Assembly (NCBI GenBank): GCA_022766945.1
Contig: JALEOU010000081.1
Location: forward strand, 1 to 64,000
DNA from: Fusicatenibacter sp.
GTDB taxonomy: Bacteria; Bacillota; Clostridia; Lachnospirales; Lachnospiraceae
Length of the DNA stretch: 64,000 nt
Direction: 5' to 3'
Below the pieces are notes generated by a model. It saw nothing but the letters and a program-made list of their open reading frames with translations. It made no database searches and was not told the origin of the DNA. The position numbers and the translations under genes were made by a program. Positions 1 to 7,737 of the stretch are shown here, piece by piece; the stretch's first letter is position 1; each line of letters opens with the position of its first letter.

Positions 1-1
1 C

Positions 2-91
2 ATGAGTTTCATAGAGACCGTGAAACGAAGAGGCAAAAAAATCTTCCAGAGTATTGTGGAGCTACATGAAGGGAGGCCAGTTTTTTCCTGA
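2..91 (+). CDS. C-terminal end of an unidentified protein (partial)
   Basis: An open frame enters from the left edge and ends with TGA at 89-91, giving about 29 residues rich in Lys/Arg (it includes ETVKRRGKK and IFQSIVEL). The stop falls inside the stem-loop at 74-98. The basic, helical tail loosely resembles the end of some transposases, but this is an impression and no domain can be named. It may also be noncoding. Confidence 0.3.
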   Translation: MSFIETVKRRGKKIFQSIVELHEGRPVFS

Positions 92-104
92 CTGGCCTGT
101 TTTG
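74..104 (+). terminator. Stem-loop terminator at the left edge
   Basis: AGGCCAG at 74-80 pairs with CTGGCCT at 92-98 around an 11-nt loop, followed by GTTTT. It would end whatever is transcribed rightwards from before the window. The 3' end of the leftward nitroreductase gene also faces it. Confidence 0.6.
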
Positions 105-192
105 GTTTCTCTTCATTTGCTACCTGGCTGAACTGTAACAAAATTGTTACTGATTCATGGCGATTGGCACCAGACAAGGGTTTACAGCAAAT

Positions 193-957
193 TTACGCTT
201 TCAGGATCGCGCTCAGTACATATTGATTGTTCGGGAAGTTTTTCTGGGAAATATCTCCCAGACGAATCAGATCCACATCCACCCATGCTTCCTCTGCCAC
301 TACCATCATGTTGGCAAACATAATACCAAAATTCACCTCATCCCATTTTTTCAATTTTTCCACACTGTGCTTTTTTGAGAAAATATGGATGCGGTTATCA
401 TACACGACGAACCGCCATGGCTGGCTGTTCATGCTGGAGGGAGCAAGTCTTGCAGCCTCCAGGATCTGTGTCATCCACTGGCGCGGAACCTCCTTGTAAA
501 CGCATAATTCTTCCAGCGGCAGTCTTTTTGCTTCTGTTTGTTTTCTGGTATGGGATCCGTGGCTTTTACCAAAAGCCACCAGACCGACCAGTTTCTTTCC
601 GTTCTTTTCCAGCTCGTTCTTTTTCACTCTGTTGCTCCCCAGAAAACAGGTGCCAAGACCGATACTGCACAGATACAAAACCATCTGCTCCATAATGTAT
701 CCTGCATTCATCAGATAGCGCTCTGACTCCTCCGAATAAAACGCAAGATAATACGGAGCTTTTACACTTAAGAGACTCAGCATCTTCTCCTGCCCTTTCC
801 GGTTGTCAAGGATCGCCATCTCTGTGCCTATGCCGGAAAACAGCGCCGGCATCTCACTGTAATGATCCATAATCTTGTCCAGGATCTGCGGTGACAAAGT
901 CTCAAAACTGTAGCTTCGCACTGATTTCCTTACAAAAATAGCCTCATATAAATTCAT
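193..957 (-). CDS. Nitroreductase family protein (TM1586-like)
   Basis: A 254-residue flavin-dependent nitroreductase-family protein, cytoplasmic, probably reducing nitro or quinone-type substrates with NAD(P)H. The N-terminus has the family's RKSVRSY motif (residues 10-16). The second half carries ARLAPSSMNSQPWRFVV (about residue 170), the usual FMN-contact segment. The total length and the two-part arrangement, with this motif late in the chain, fit the TM1586-type branch, in which two nitroreductase halves are fused, rather than the common ~200-residue enzymes. It is a single gene with its own promoter at 989-1016 and faces a terminator at its 3' end. The substrate cannot be told. Family assignment is firm, function is not. 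Confidence 0.8.
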   Translation of the reverse strand: MNLYEAIFVRKSVRSYSFETLSPQILDKIMDHYSEMPALFSGIGTEMAILDNRKGQEKMLSLLSVKAPYYLAFYSEESERYLMNAGYIMEQMVLYLCSIGLGTCFLGSNRVKKNELEKNGKKLVGLVAFGKSHGSHTRKQTEAKRLPLEELCVYKEVPRQWMTQILEAARLAPSSMNSQPWRFVVYDNRIHIFSKKHSVEKLKKWDEVNFGIMFANMMVVAEEAWVDVDLIRLGDISQKNFPNNQYVLSAILKA

Positions 958-988
958 ACTCTCACCCTTTTAATTATTCCGTAATATT

Positions 989-1016
989 ATTGTAACATAT
1001 TGGGAGGGTTTTTCAA
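989..1016 (-). promoter_or_regulatory. Promoter of the nitroreductase gene
   Basis: On the minus strand TTGAAA (1016-1011) and TACAAT (994-989) lie 16 bp apart, about 30 bp before the start codon. Confidence 0.65.
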
Positions 1017-1066
1017 GGAAAAACTTTCCGATTTTTGTAGAATTTTCACACAATTACGAACGATTT

Positions 1067-2872
1067 TTATGCATTCTGTATGTCTTCCAACTGTTTGACG
1101 TACTCCCCAAAGACATCCAGCGCTTCTTCCACCGGTTTTGGACTTGTCATATCAACCCCGCAGATCCGCAGCAGATCAATCGGATCCATGGAACTTCCGC
1201 CGCTTAAAAATTCTTTATACTTTTCCGCGATTCCAGGCTCCCCTGCCAGAATCTTCCGACTGATCGCAATCGCTGCGGAAAAACCGGTAGCATACTGATA
1301 CACATAGAACGGTGTATAAAAATGCGGAATTCTTGCCCATTCCAGAGCAATCTGCGGATCCGACACCATATCCGGTCCGAAATACAGCTGATTCAGTTTC
1401 AGATACATATCGCTAAGCCCCTTTGCAGTCAGCGTTCCCTCCAGCGCCAGCTTCTCATGGGTTAGCTTTTCAAATTCCGCAAACATGGTCTGCCGGAACA
1501 GTGTGCCTTTAAACTGATCCAGGAAATGATTGATCAGATAGGCTTTTTCTTTCTGGTCCTTGGCATGTTCCAGAAGGTAATGAATCAAAAGTGCCTCATT
1601 ACACGTAGATGCCACTTCCGCCACAAAAATCCGGTATCCGGCGTAGGGATAGGGCTGTTTTGCATCTGAATAATAACTGTGCATAGAATGTCCCATTTCA
1701 TGGGCTAAGGTAAAAACCGAATCCAGATTCCCGGAATAGTTCATAAGAACAAACGGATGACTTCCGTAAGCTCCCCAGGAATAGGCCCCGCTCCGTTTTC
1801 CCTGATTTTCATAAACATCCACCCAGTTTTCTGTAAATCCTTTCTCCAGAAGCGCCACATAATCTTCTCCCAGCACCGAAAGTCCTGCCTTGACGATCTC
1901 CTTTGCCTCTTCATAGGGAATTTCTTTTGCAGTTTCACTAGCCAGCGGCACATAGACATCATACATATGAAGCTCTTCTACACCCAGAATCTTCTTTCTT
2001 AAGGCTACGTAGTGATACATGGACGGCAGTTTGCTGTGCACAGCCTCAATCAGATTTTCATAAACGGATACAGGAATATTTCCTCCATCCAGCTCTGCTT
2101 CCAGCACAGAAGAATATCTCCGCATATTGGCAAAGAACGCGGCCTGCTTCAGATTCGCTGTAAAGGTCGCCGCCAACATATTTTTATGCCGATCATATGC
2201 CTCGTAGTACTTTGCAAATGCCTCCGCTCTCACCCTGCGATCCGGGCTCTCTTCAAAAGAAATATAATTGCCGTGCGTCAGCTCTCTTTCTTCTCCGTTT
2301 TCATCCGTTACTGTTCCAAAGGTAAGATCCGCATTGTTAAATGCCATATAGATCTGGGAAGGTCCGCTTCCCATCTCACTTGCCTTTGCCAGCACCGCTT
2401 CCATTTGCGGGGAAAGGATATGCTCTTTCTGACGCAGCTGTTCTTTCAGCATCCTGCGATACAGGCCAAGCGGTTCATATACGTCCAGAAAGGAAACAAT
2501 CTGATGTTCATCCATTTCCAGAATCTCCGGTTCCACGAAAGAAACTGCATCTGACAGCACCGCAGAGAGACTTTCCGCCCTGCCGGCATATCCCTGATAC
2601 TTCTCATTTCCCATATCCTGATGATACTTCTGACTCGCATACACATAAACACGTTCAAACTTTCTGTGAATTTCATCCCGCGCAGTCAGAACCTGATACA
2701 TTTGTTCCGGACCTTTCTTCATCTCACCTGCGAACGCGCGAAATGCCTCGATTTCTGATTCCAGCTGTGAAAAGGCTTTCTCAAACTCCTCATCGCTTTC
2801 AAACAGTGCACGAAGATCCCAGCAATCTGCCGGATCCATTTCTTCTCTTTTCTTCAGACATTTATTTCCCAT
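1067..2872 (-). CDS. pepF: Oligoendopeptidase F (M3B zinc peptidase)
   Basis: A 601-residue cytosolic metallopeptidase that cleaves short peptides after import or proteolysis. The zinc site HEMGH lies near residue 390, with the downstream Glu in EVASTCNEALL near 418. The N-terminal KREEMDPADCWDL stretch is typical of PepF, and the length matches the family (about 600). I keep the first ATG because the family usually has a Lys/Arg-rich stretch before this motif. A second ATG at residue 12 is a possible alternative, as neither has a strong ribosome site. It is monocistronic, with a promoter candidate at 2926-2955. There is no adjacent peptide transporter. Confidence 0.93.
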   Translation of the reverse strand: MGNKCLKKREEMDPADCWDLRALFESDEEFEKAFSQLESEIEAFRAFAGEMKKGPEQMYQVLTARDEIHRKFERVYVYASQKYHQDMGNEKYQGYAGRAESLSAVLSDAVSFVEPEILEMDEHQIVSFLDVYEPLGLYRRMLKEQLRQKEHILSPQMEAVLAKASEMGSGPSQIYMAFNNADLTFGTVTDENGEERELTHGNYISFEESPDRRVRAEAFAKYYEAYDRHKNMLAATFTANLKQAAFFANMRRYSSVLEAELDGGNIPVSVYENLIEAVHSKLPSMYHYVALRKKILGVEELHMYDVYVPLASETAKEIPYEEAKEIVKAGLSVLGEDYVALLEKGFTENWVDVYENQGKRSGAYSWGAYGSHPFVLMNYSGNLDSVFTLAHEMGHSMHSYYSDAKQPYPYAGYRIFVAEVASTCNEALLIHYLLEHAKDQKEKAYLINHFLDQFKGTLFRQTMFAEFEKLTHEKLALEGTLTAKGLSDMYLKLNQLYFGPDMVSDPQIALEWARIPHFYTPFYVYQYATGFSAAIAISRKILAGEPGIAEKYKEFLSGGSSMDPIDLLRICGVDMTSPKPVEEALDVFGEYVKQLEDIQNA

Positions 2873-2925
2873 CTATTTATAAAATCCTTTCTTTTTCCCG
2901 TTGCCGTCAACATTCTATCCATTCC

Positions 2926-2955
2926 AGTTTACCACAATCGTCAGGAATAATACAA
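2926..2955 (-). promoter_or_regulatory. Promoter candidate for pepF
   Basis: On the minus strand TTGTAT (2955-2950) and TAAACT (2931-2926) are 18 bp apart, about 55 bp upstream of the pepF start. The -10 is only moderately good. Confidence 0.45.
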
Positions 2956-2975
2956 AAAATTTTCATTGAAATATC

Positions 2976-3004
2976 TTGACATTTTTATTAATTCCATGTA
3001 TGAT
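2976..3004 (+). promoter_or_regulatory. Strong promoter of the GntR/ABC operon
   Basis: TTGACA at 2976-2981 and TATGAT at 2999-3004 with a 17-bp spacer. The -10 overlaps the left arm of the inverted repeat at 3001-3036, so the bound regulator would block polymerase. Confidence 0.85.
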
Positions 3005-3036
3005 TGTATTAATCTACTAGTACACTAATACAATCA
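3001..3036 (+). promoter_or_regulatory. Operator of the GntR-type regulator
   Basis: A perfect inverted repeat: TGATTGTATTA (3001-3011) and TAATACAATCA (3026-3036), separated by 14 bp with ACTAGT near the centre. It starts within the -10 box and ends 22 bp before the regulator's start codon, which is a classic position for autorepression. Confidence 0.75.
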
Positions 3037-3058
3037 TACAGAAGGGAGGCATCACATT

Positions 3059-3430
3059 ATGGCGTGGAATCTGGATTCCGGAAGGCCAATCTATGCGCAG
3101 ATCATCGAGCGTGTACAGCTCGATATCATTACAGGACATTATCAGCCGGGAGATAAGCTTCCATCTGTCCGCGATCTGGCGGCGGAAGCATCTGTGAATC
3201 CCAATACAATGCAAAAAGCGCTCTCAGAACTGGAGCGCAGCGGCCTGATTTATTCTCAGCGAACCAGCGGTCGTTTTATCACAGAGGATCAGGAACTGAT
3301 CCGCAAAATGAAGTCCCAACTGGCTGCCATGCAGGTGAGGGATTTTATCCGGAAAATGAAACAGCTCGGCGTCACTGCACAGGAGATGACACAGTTGATT
3401 TCAGATATTATGAGGGAGGAAGAGACATGA
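3059..3430 (+). CDS. GntR-family transcriptional regulator (YtrA type)
   Basis: A 123-residue DNA-binding protein. An N-terminal winged helix (PIYAQIIERVQLDI, then GDKLPSVRDLAAEASVNPNTMQKAL, about residues 10-60) is followed by only a short C-terminal helix region. This is the compact YtrA subfamily, which usually represses a linked ABC transporter. The start has AGGGAGG about 10 bp upstream. It overlaps the ATPase gene by 4 bp (ATGA), so the two are translationally coupled. Self-regulation through the repeat at 3001-3036 is inferred from position. The inducer is unknown; characterised relatives often respond to envelope stress or antibiotics. Confidence 0.88.
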   Translation: MAWNLDSGRPIYAQIIERVQLDIITGHYQPGDKLPSVRDLAAEASVNPNTMQKALSELERSGLIYSQRTSGRFITEDQELIRKMKSQLAAMQVRDFIRKMKQLGVTAQEMTQLISDIMREEET

Positions 3431-4125
3431 ATGAATTAGTAACCTGTGAAAACCTTACCAAGTGTTTCGGAAACCGCCCCGCTCTCAGCGATTTAAACTT
3501 TTCTCTTGAGCGCGGCAAAATCATAGGCCTTCTCGGCCCGAACGGAAGCGGCAAGACAACTTTGTTAAAGCTGATCAATGGCCTTCTCGTTCCCACGAAA
3601 GGAGAAGTCCGGATCGATGGAAATCTTCCCGGTGTGGAAACACGGAAGATCATTTCCTATCTGCCCGACAAAATGTTCCTGGGCAACTGGATGCACGTCC
3701 GTGACCTGATAGAGTATTATGCGGATTTCTTTTCCGATTTCGATCGTTCCAGGGCAACTGCGATGCTGGAGTCTCTGCAGATCAGCCCCGATGACAGACT
3801 AAAGACCATGTCCAAGGGTACCAAGGAAAAAGTGCAGCTGATCCTGACCATGAGCCGCCGTGCCAGCCTTTATTGCCTGGATGAACCAATCGCCGGAGTA
3901 GATCCCGCAGCCCGGGACTACATTTTATCCACGATTCTTAATAATTATGATGAAAATGCTACGATATTAATTTCCACTCATTTGATTGCGGATGTGGAAA
4001 ATATCCTGGATGAAGTGCTCTTTCTTCGCGACGGACAGTTAAAACTGCAGGCATCTGTGGAAGATATCCGGACGCATCAGGGCACATCTGTTGACGCATT
4101 ATTCAGGGAGGTATTCAAATGTTAA
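3427..4125 (+). CDS. ABC transporter ATP-binding protein
   Basis: A 232-residue ATPase subunit with Walker A GPNGSGKTT (about residue 38), a divergent signature TMSKGTKEKVQL (about 123), Walker B LYCLDEPIAG (about 148) and the switch His in ISTHL. The signature departs from LSGGQ in the way common to YtrB/CcmA-like ATPases that work with a YtrA-type regulator. It overlaps the regulator by 4 bp and the permease by 7 bp, so the three genes form one operon. Together they would form an inner-membrane transporter or resistance pump; substrate and direction are not evident. Confidence 0.88.
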   Translation: MNELVTCENLTKCFGNRPALSDLNFSLERGKIIGLLGPNGSGKTTLLKLINGLLVPTKGEVRIDGNLPGVETRKIISYLPDKMFLGNWMHVRDLIEYYADFFSDFDRSRATAMLESLQISPDDRLKTMSKGTKEKVQLILTMSRRASLYCLDEPIAGVDPAARDYILSTILNNYDENATILISTHLIADVENILDEVLFLRDGQLKLQASVEDIRTHQGTSVDALFREVFKC

Positions 4126-4946
4126 AGACATGTATCAAACACGAATGGAAGGCTTCCTGGAAGACCATGACACTTTTAAACGGAGCAGCTCTTCTCATGG
4201 GAGGGATTGGTGCCATCGGTATGGCGGCTGCAAATCATATCCATTTGCCGTCCCCTGTTGTCTTCCTTTATTTTCTGGTCTATGTGATTTTGCTGATCAG
4301 TGCCGTATTTGCCACAAACTTTCTGATGATCCAACGCTACTATAAAAGTCTGTTTTCTGATGAGGGCTATCTGACGAACGTACTTCCTGTCACCGCACAT
4401 GCACAGATTCTTTCCCGTATGCTGGTATTTGCCGCGTGGTTTTTGATTGATCTTTTCTGTGTGATCGGCTCCATATTCATTCTGCTGTTACCGCTGTACG
4501 CATCTGCAGTTCCGAAGGTCAACTGGTCAGAATTTTTCTCTGTTTACGAAGAACTCAGCCGCAGTCTCGGTTTTGCAAATGGCGCCGCGATGCTGATTTA
4601 TGTGATCATTTTTTGTATCTGCTCCATTTTCTTCGCTATCCTGGAGTATTATTTTTCTATCAGCCTTGGCAGTCTGTTCTCCTCCCACAGAGTTCTGGCT
4701 GCAGTGGCGATCTATATCGGGTTTAATACTCTGATGCAGTTTATTTCAAGTTTCGTAATGGTCGGAACTGCCACCAAATTTTACAGTGAAGCGCATACCG
4801 AAATCGATGGTATCTCTGTCACCTATCAAATTGCCAGCGGTGTACATAATGCTCTGCTTGTCACTCTGGCAATTACCATCCTTCTTGCCATCGCTTTTTA
4901 TTTCGTCAGCCATTATGTACTGAGCAAGAAGCTGAATCTTCAATAA
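4119..4946 (+). CDS. ABC transporter permease (ABC-2-like)
   Basis: A 275-residue membrane protein with about six hydrophobic segments (for example around residues 20-37, 44-65, 100-125, 150-185, 195-215 and 245-268). It begins with a short cytoplasmic helix ending in WKAS. It has no extracytoplasmic binding domain, so it looks like the membrane half of a small exporter or resistance pump. It overlaps the ATPase gene and is followed by a strong terminator at 4987-5030. No closer family can be named from sequence alone. Confidence 0.75.
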   Translation: MLKTCIKHEWKASWKTMTLLNGAALLMGGIGAIGMAAANHIHLPSPVVFLYFLVYVILLISAVFATNFLMIQRYYKSLFSDEGYLTNVLPVTAHAQILSRMLVFAAWFLIDLFCVIGSIFILLLPLYASAVPKVNWSEFFSVYEELSRSLGFANGAAMLIYVIIFCICSIFFAILEYYFSISLGSLFSSHRVLAAVAIYIGFNTLMQFISSFVMVGTATKFYSEAHTEIDGISVTYQIASGVHNALLVTLAITILLAIAFYFVSHYVLSKKLNLQ

Positions 4947-4986
4947 AAACAGCATTTCCCCTCTCTTTCTTTACCGCCATAACCTG

Positions 4987-5030
4987 CCGGAAATCTTAAG
5001 AAACTTCCCTGAAGTTCTTAAGATTTCCGG
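4987..5030 (+). terminator. Terminator of the GntR/ABC operon
   Basis: A near-perfect 19-bp stem: CCGGAAATCTTAAGAA pairs with its complement across a CCCTG loop, with one bulged A. It is followed by a T-rich run. Confidence 0.85.
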
Positions 5031-5083
5031 TTTATACTTTCTTTAGCACCGCATTCCATGAATTTTGAGAGGGGATCTGTTTT

Positions 5084-6001
5084 ATGAAAAAGAAGAAATA
5101 TCGAAGGAGAAACCGGCGCCGTCTGCCGCTGATTCTTGTAACACTGTTTTTGCTGTCCTGCATCCTTTGTGGCTGCTTTGCGGCATGGAAAAAGCCCGAC
5201 TGGTTTTTTCTCATCCGGGAACAGACTGCTTCTCTTTTCCGTTCTGCTCCACTTCGGGAGATATCCCCGGACGAACTGAATCTGACAGCGTACACAAGAG
5301 AAGAACTCCTCTCTGACCCGGATCTCTGCCAGTTCAGCACAGAACTTTTGCTGGTCAACGAGGAGCACCCGATCAGCCGGGAGTATACCGCATCACTTGC
5401 TTTGCTTGGAAACAACCGGGATGGTATGCTCTTACTGGAAGAAACAGCGCTTGCTGATTTTGATCGTCTTTCCACCAGGGTTGAACAGGACTGCGGCACT
5501 GCGCTTCTTGTCCGCAGCAGCTACCGCACTTATGAAGAACAGGCTGCGGAAAAGGAAGCGCAGCCTGCCATTGCTGCCGCAGCCGGTGCCAGCGAACATG
5601 AGACAGGTCTGGCACTTGATGTATACGTTCCCTACTTTTCAGGATACGGATTTCTCAAATCCGAAGCCGGTCAATATGTTTATTCCCATTCCTGGGAAAC
5701 TGGCTTTGTGATCCGGTACCCGTATGGCAAAAAGAAACTTACCGGAATTCCATTTGAACCGTGGCATCTGCGCTATGTGGGATGTCCCCATGCAGAAATC
5801 ATGTATAAAAACGCATGGACTCTGGAGGAATACCTGGATCAGCTGGAATACGGAACTTATTATCAGTTTGGGGAGTATTTTATTTCCCGACAGAAAGGGG
5901 AGACAATGTTTCTGCCGGGAAAGATCCAAAACGTTCGGGGATCCGATGACAACTGCGGAGGTATCGTATTCTGGGGTATCCTGAATCAACAGGAGTACTG
6001 A
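5084..6001 (+). CDS. VanY-type D-alanyl-D-alanine carboxypeptidase
   Basis: A 305-residue membrane-anchored zinc peptidase that trims the last D-Ala from peptidoglycan stem peptides. A strongly basic start (KKKKYRRRNRRR) and one hydrophobic helix (about residues 13-34) form a signal anchor. The catalytic domain has SEHETGLALDVYV (His and Asp zinc ligands, near 168-180) and EPWHLRYVG (Glu catalyst and His ligand, near 227). There are no van resistance genes nearby, so it is probably a housekeeping cell-wall enzyme rather than glycopeptide resistance. Its last 16 bp overlap, on the opposite strand, the end of the ABC exporter gene. Confidence 0.88.
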   Translation: MKKKKYRRRNRRRLPLILVTLFLLSCILCGCFAAWKKPDWFFLIREQTASLFRSAPLREISPDELNLTAYTREELLSDPDLCQFSTELLLVNEEHPISREYTASLALLGNNRDGMLLLEETALADFDRLSTRVEQDCGTALLVRSSYRTYEEQAAEKEAQPAIAAAAGASEHETGLALDVYVPYFSGYGFLKSEAGQYVYSHSWETGFVIRYPYGKKKLTGIPFEPWHLRYVGCPHAEIMYKNAWTLEEYLDQLEYGTYYQFGEYFISRQKGETMFLPGKIQNVRGSDDNCGGIVFWGILNQQEY

Positions 6002-7737
6002 CTTTCATAGAGCTTACTGTAGAACCCTTTTTTCTTCAGCAATTCTTCGTGGGTCCCCATCTCGATCACATGACCGTCTTTCATGACAAGGATCTGATCC
6101 GCATTCTGTATCGTTGAGAGACGATGAGCAACAATAAAGCTGGTTTTTCCTTTCATCAGGTTTTCGAACGCTTTCTGAATTTTGATTTCCGTTCTGGTGT
6201 CGATGGATGAGGTCGCCTCATCCAGAATCAGGATTGGCGGGGACAAAAGCATAACCCTCGCAATGCAGAGCAGCTGTTTCTGTCCCTCCGAAATATTTCC
6301 GCCGTTTTCTGCGATAACTGTGTCATAACCTTTGGGAAGGCGCATGATAAAACTGTGAGCATGCGCCTTTTTTGCTGCCTCAATCACTTCCTCGCGCGTG
6401 GCATCCGGACGCCCATAGGCGATGTTCTCATGGATGGTTCCCGTTTTCAACCAGGTTTCCTGGAGTACCATACCGTACTGTGCGCGAAGAGAAGCCCGGG
6501 TAATCTGATCAATCGAATAGCCGTCCACTTTGAGTTTTCCTCCGCAAATGTCATAAAAACGCATCAGCAGATTGATGATGGTGGTTTTTCCGCAGCCGGT
6601 AGGTCCTACAATCGCAATCCGCTGTCCGCAGGATACGTTCAGATTCAGGTCTTCGATCAATGGTACTTCCGGTTTGTAGGAAAAAGAGACATGCTCGAAA
6701 TCGACTGCTCCTTTTGCCTGATCCAGCACAATCGCATCGGGTGCATCCCCAGGGATCGTTTTTTCATCAATCAGGCTGTAGATTCGCTGTGCGCAGGCAA
6801 TGGCATTCTGCAGTTCGGTCACCACACCGGAAATTTCATTGAACGGTTTGGTGTACTGATTTGCATAGCTTAAAAATGCGGACAGATCCCCCACTGTAAT
6901 AGTTCCGGAGATCGCTTTGAGCGCGCCAAGAACACCTACTCCCGCATAGACCACTCCATTGATGAAGCGTGTGCTGGGATTTGTTATGGATGAGAAAAAC
7001 AGCGCGCGCACACCGCAGCTTTCCAGGCGTTGATTGATTTCGCCAAAGCGCCTCTTTGCCTCTTTCTCATAGCAGAATGCCTGGACGATTCTTTCATTTC
7101 CAACCATTTCTTCCACAAGGGAAGTCATCTCCGAACGAGTCTCTGACTGCACCCGGAACATCGAATACGTTCGCTTTGCAATAAAGCCCGCTACCAGAAA
7201 AGACAGCGGTGTGAGGCAGACGACCAGCAGCGTGACTGCCACATCCATCGTCAGCATAAAGCACAGCGTTCCAATGATCGTAAGAACTCCGGTAAAAAGC
7301 TGTGTAAATCCCATCAGAAGACCGTCCGAAAACTGCTCCACATCTGTCGTGATTCTGCTCAAAACATCTCCCGGCTGATGAGAGTCAATATAGCTAAGCG
7401 GCAAAATTTCCATATGATCAAATGCCCGCACCCGAATGTCCTGTACGACCTGAAAAGTGATTCGGTTCGTCAGAAGGCTCATCAGCCACTGAGTGATTCC
7501 GGTGAGCAGAATCATCACCAGGAACTTCAGAATCAGGATGCGCAGTTTTGCAAAATCAACGTTGTGCGGTCCAATCATCAAATCCACCCCTGCACCAATC
7601 AGAATCGGCGCATAGAGTGTCGCTGCAACAGTAATCAACGCAAACAGCAGAATCAAAGCCACCATCCATCGATATGGCCGGATATCCTGCAGCACCCGCT
7701 GAAGTGTTTCCCGGCTTTTTCTGTTCTCTTTACTCAC
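5986..7737 (-). CDS. Heterodimeric ABC exporter subunit, catalytic Walker B half
   Basis: A 583-residue half-transporter with six membrane helices (about residues 20-310) followed by a nucleotide-binding domain. Walker A is GPTGCGKTT (about 377) and Walker B is LILDEATSSID, with the catalytic Glu present. The ABC signature is degenerate: ISEGQKQLL instead of LSGGQ. I start it at GTG 7737 because a GAGGAGGTGG ribosome site lies just before it; upstream in-frame codons only read through the partner gene. It overlaps the partner's end by 8 bp. With the next gene it should form an exporter with one weak ATP site (MdlAB/LmrCD/TM287-288 layout). Substrate unknown, possibly drugs or peptides. Confidence 0.9.
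   Translation of the reverse strand: MSKENRKSRETLQRVLQDIRPYRWMVALILLFALITVAATLYAPILIGAGVDLMIGPHNVDFAKLRILILKFLVMILLTGITQWLMSLLTNRITFQVVQDIRVRAFDHMEILPLSYIDSHQPGDVLSRITTDVEQFSDGLLMGFTQLFTGVLTIIGTLCFMLTMDVAVTLLVVCLTPLSFLVAGFIAKRTYSMFRVQSETRSEMTSLVEEMVGNERIVQAFCYEKEAKRRFGEINQRLESCGVRALFFSSITNPSTRFINGVVYAGVGVLGALKAISGTITVGDLSAFLSYANQYTKPFNEISGVVTELQNAIACAQRIYSLIDEKTIPGDAPDAIVLDQAKGAVDFEHVSFSYKPEVPLIEDLNLNVSCGQRIAIVGPTGCGKTTIINLLMRFYDICGGKLKVDGYSIDQITRASLRAQYGMVLQETWLKTGTIHENIAYGRPDATREEVIEAAKKAHAHSFIMRLPKGYDTVIAENGGNISEGQKQLLCIARVMLLSPPILILDEATSSIDTRTEIKIQKAFENLMKGKTSFIVAHRLSTIQNADQILVMKDGHVIEMGTHEELLKKKGFYSKLYESQYSC

Noticed and set aside
5084..6001. Glycopeptide (van) resistance cluster suggested by the VanY-like gene
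   Set aside because: No vanHAX, ligase or VanRS-type genes adjoin it; a general cell-wall carboxypeptidase is the simpler reading.
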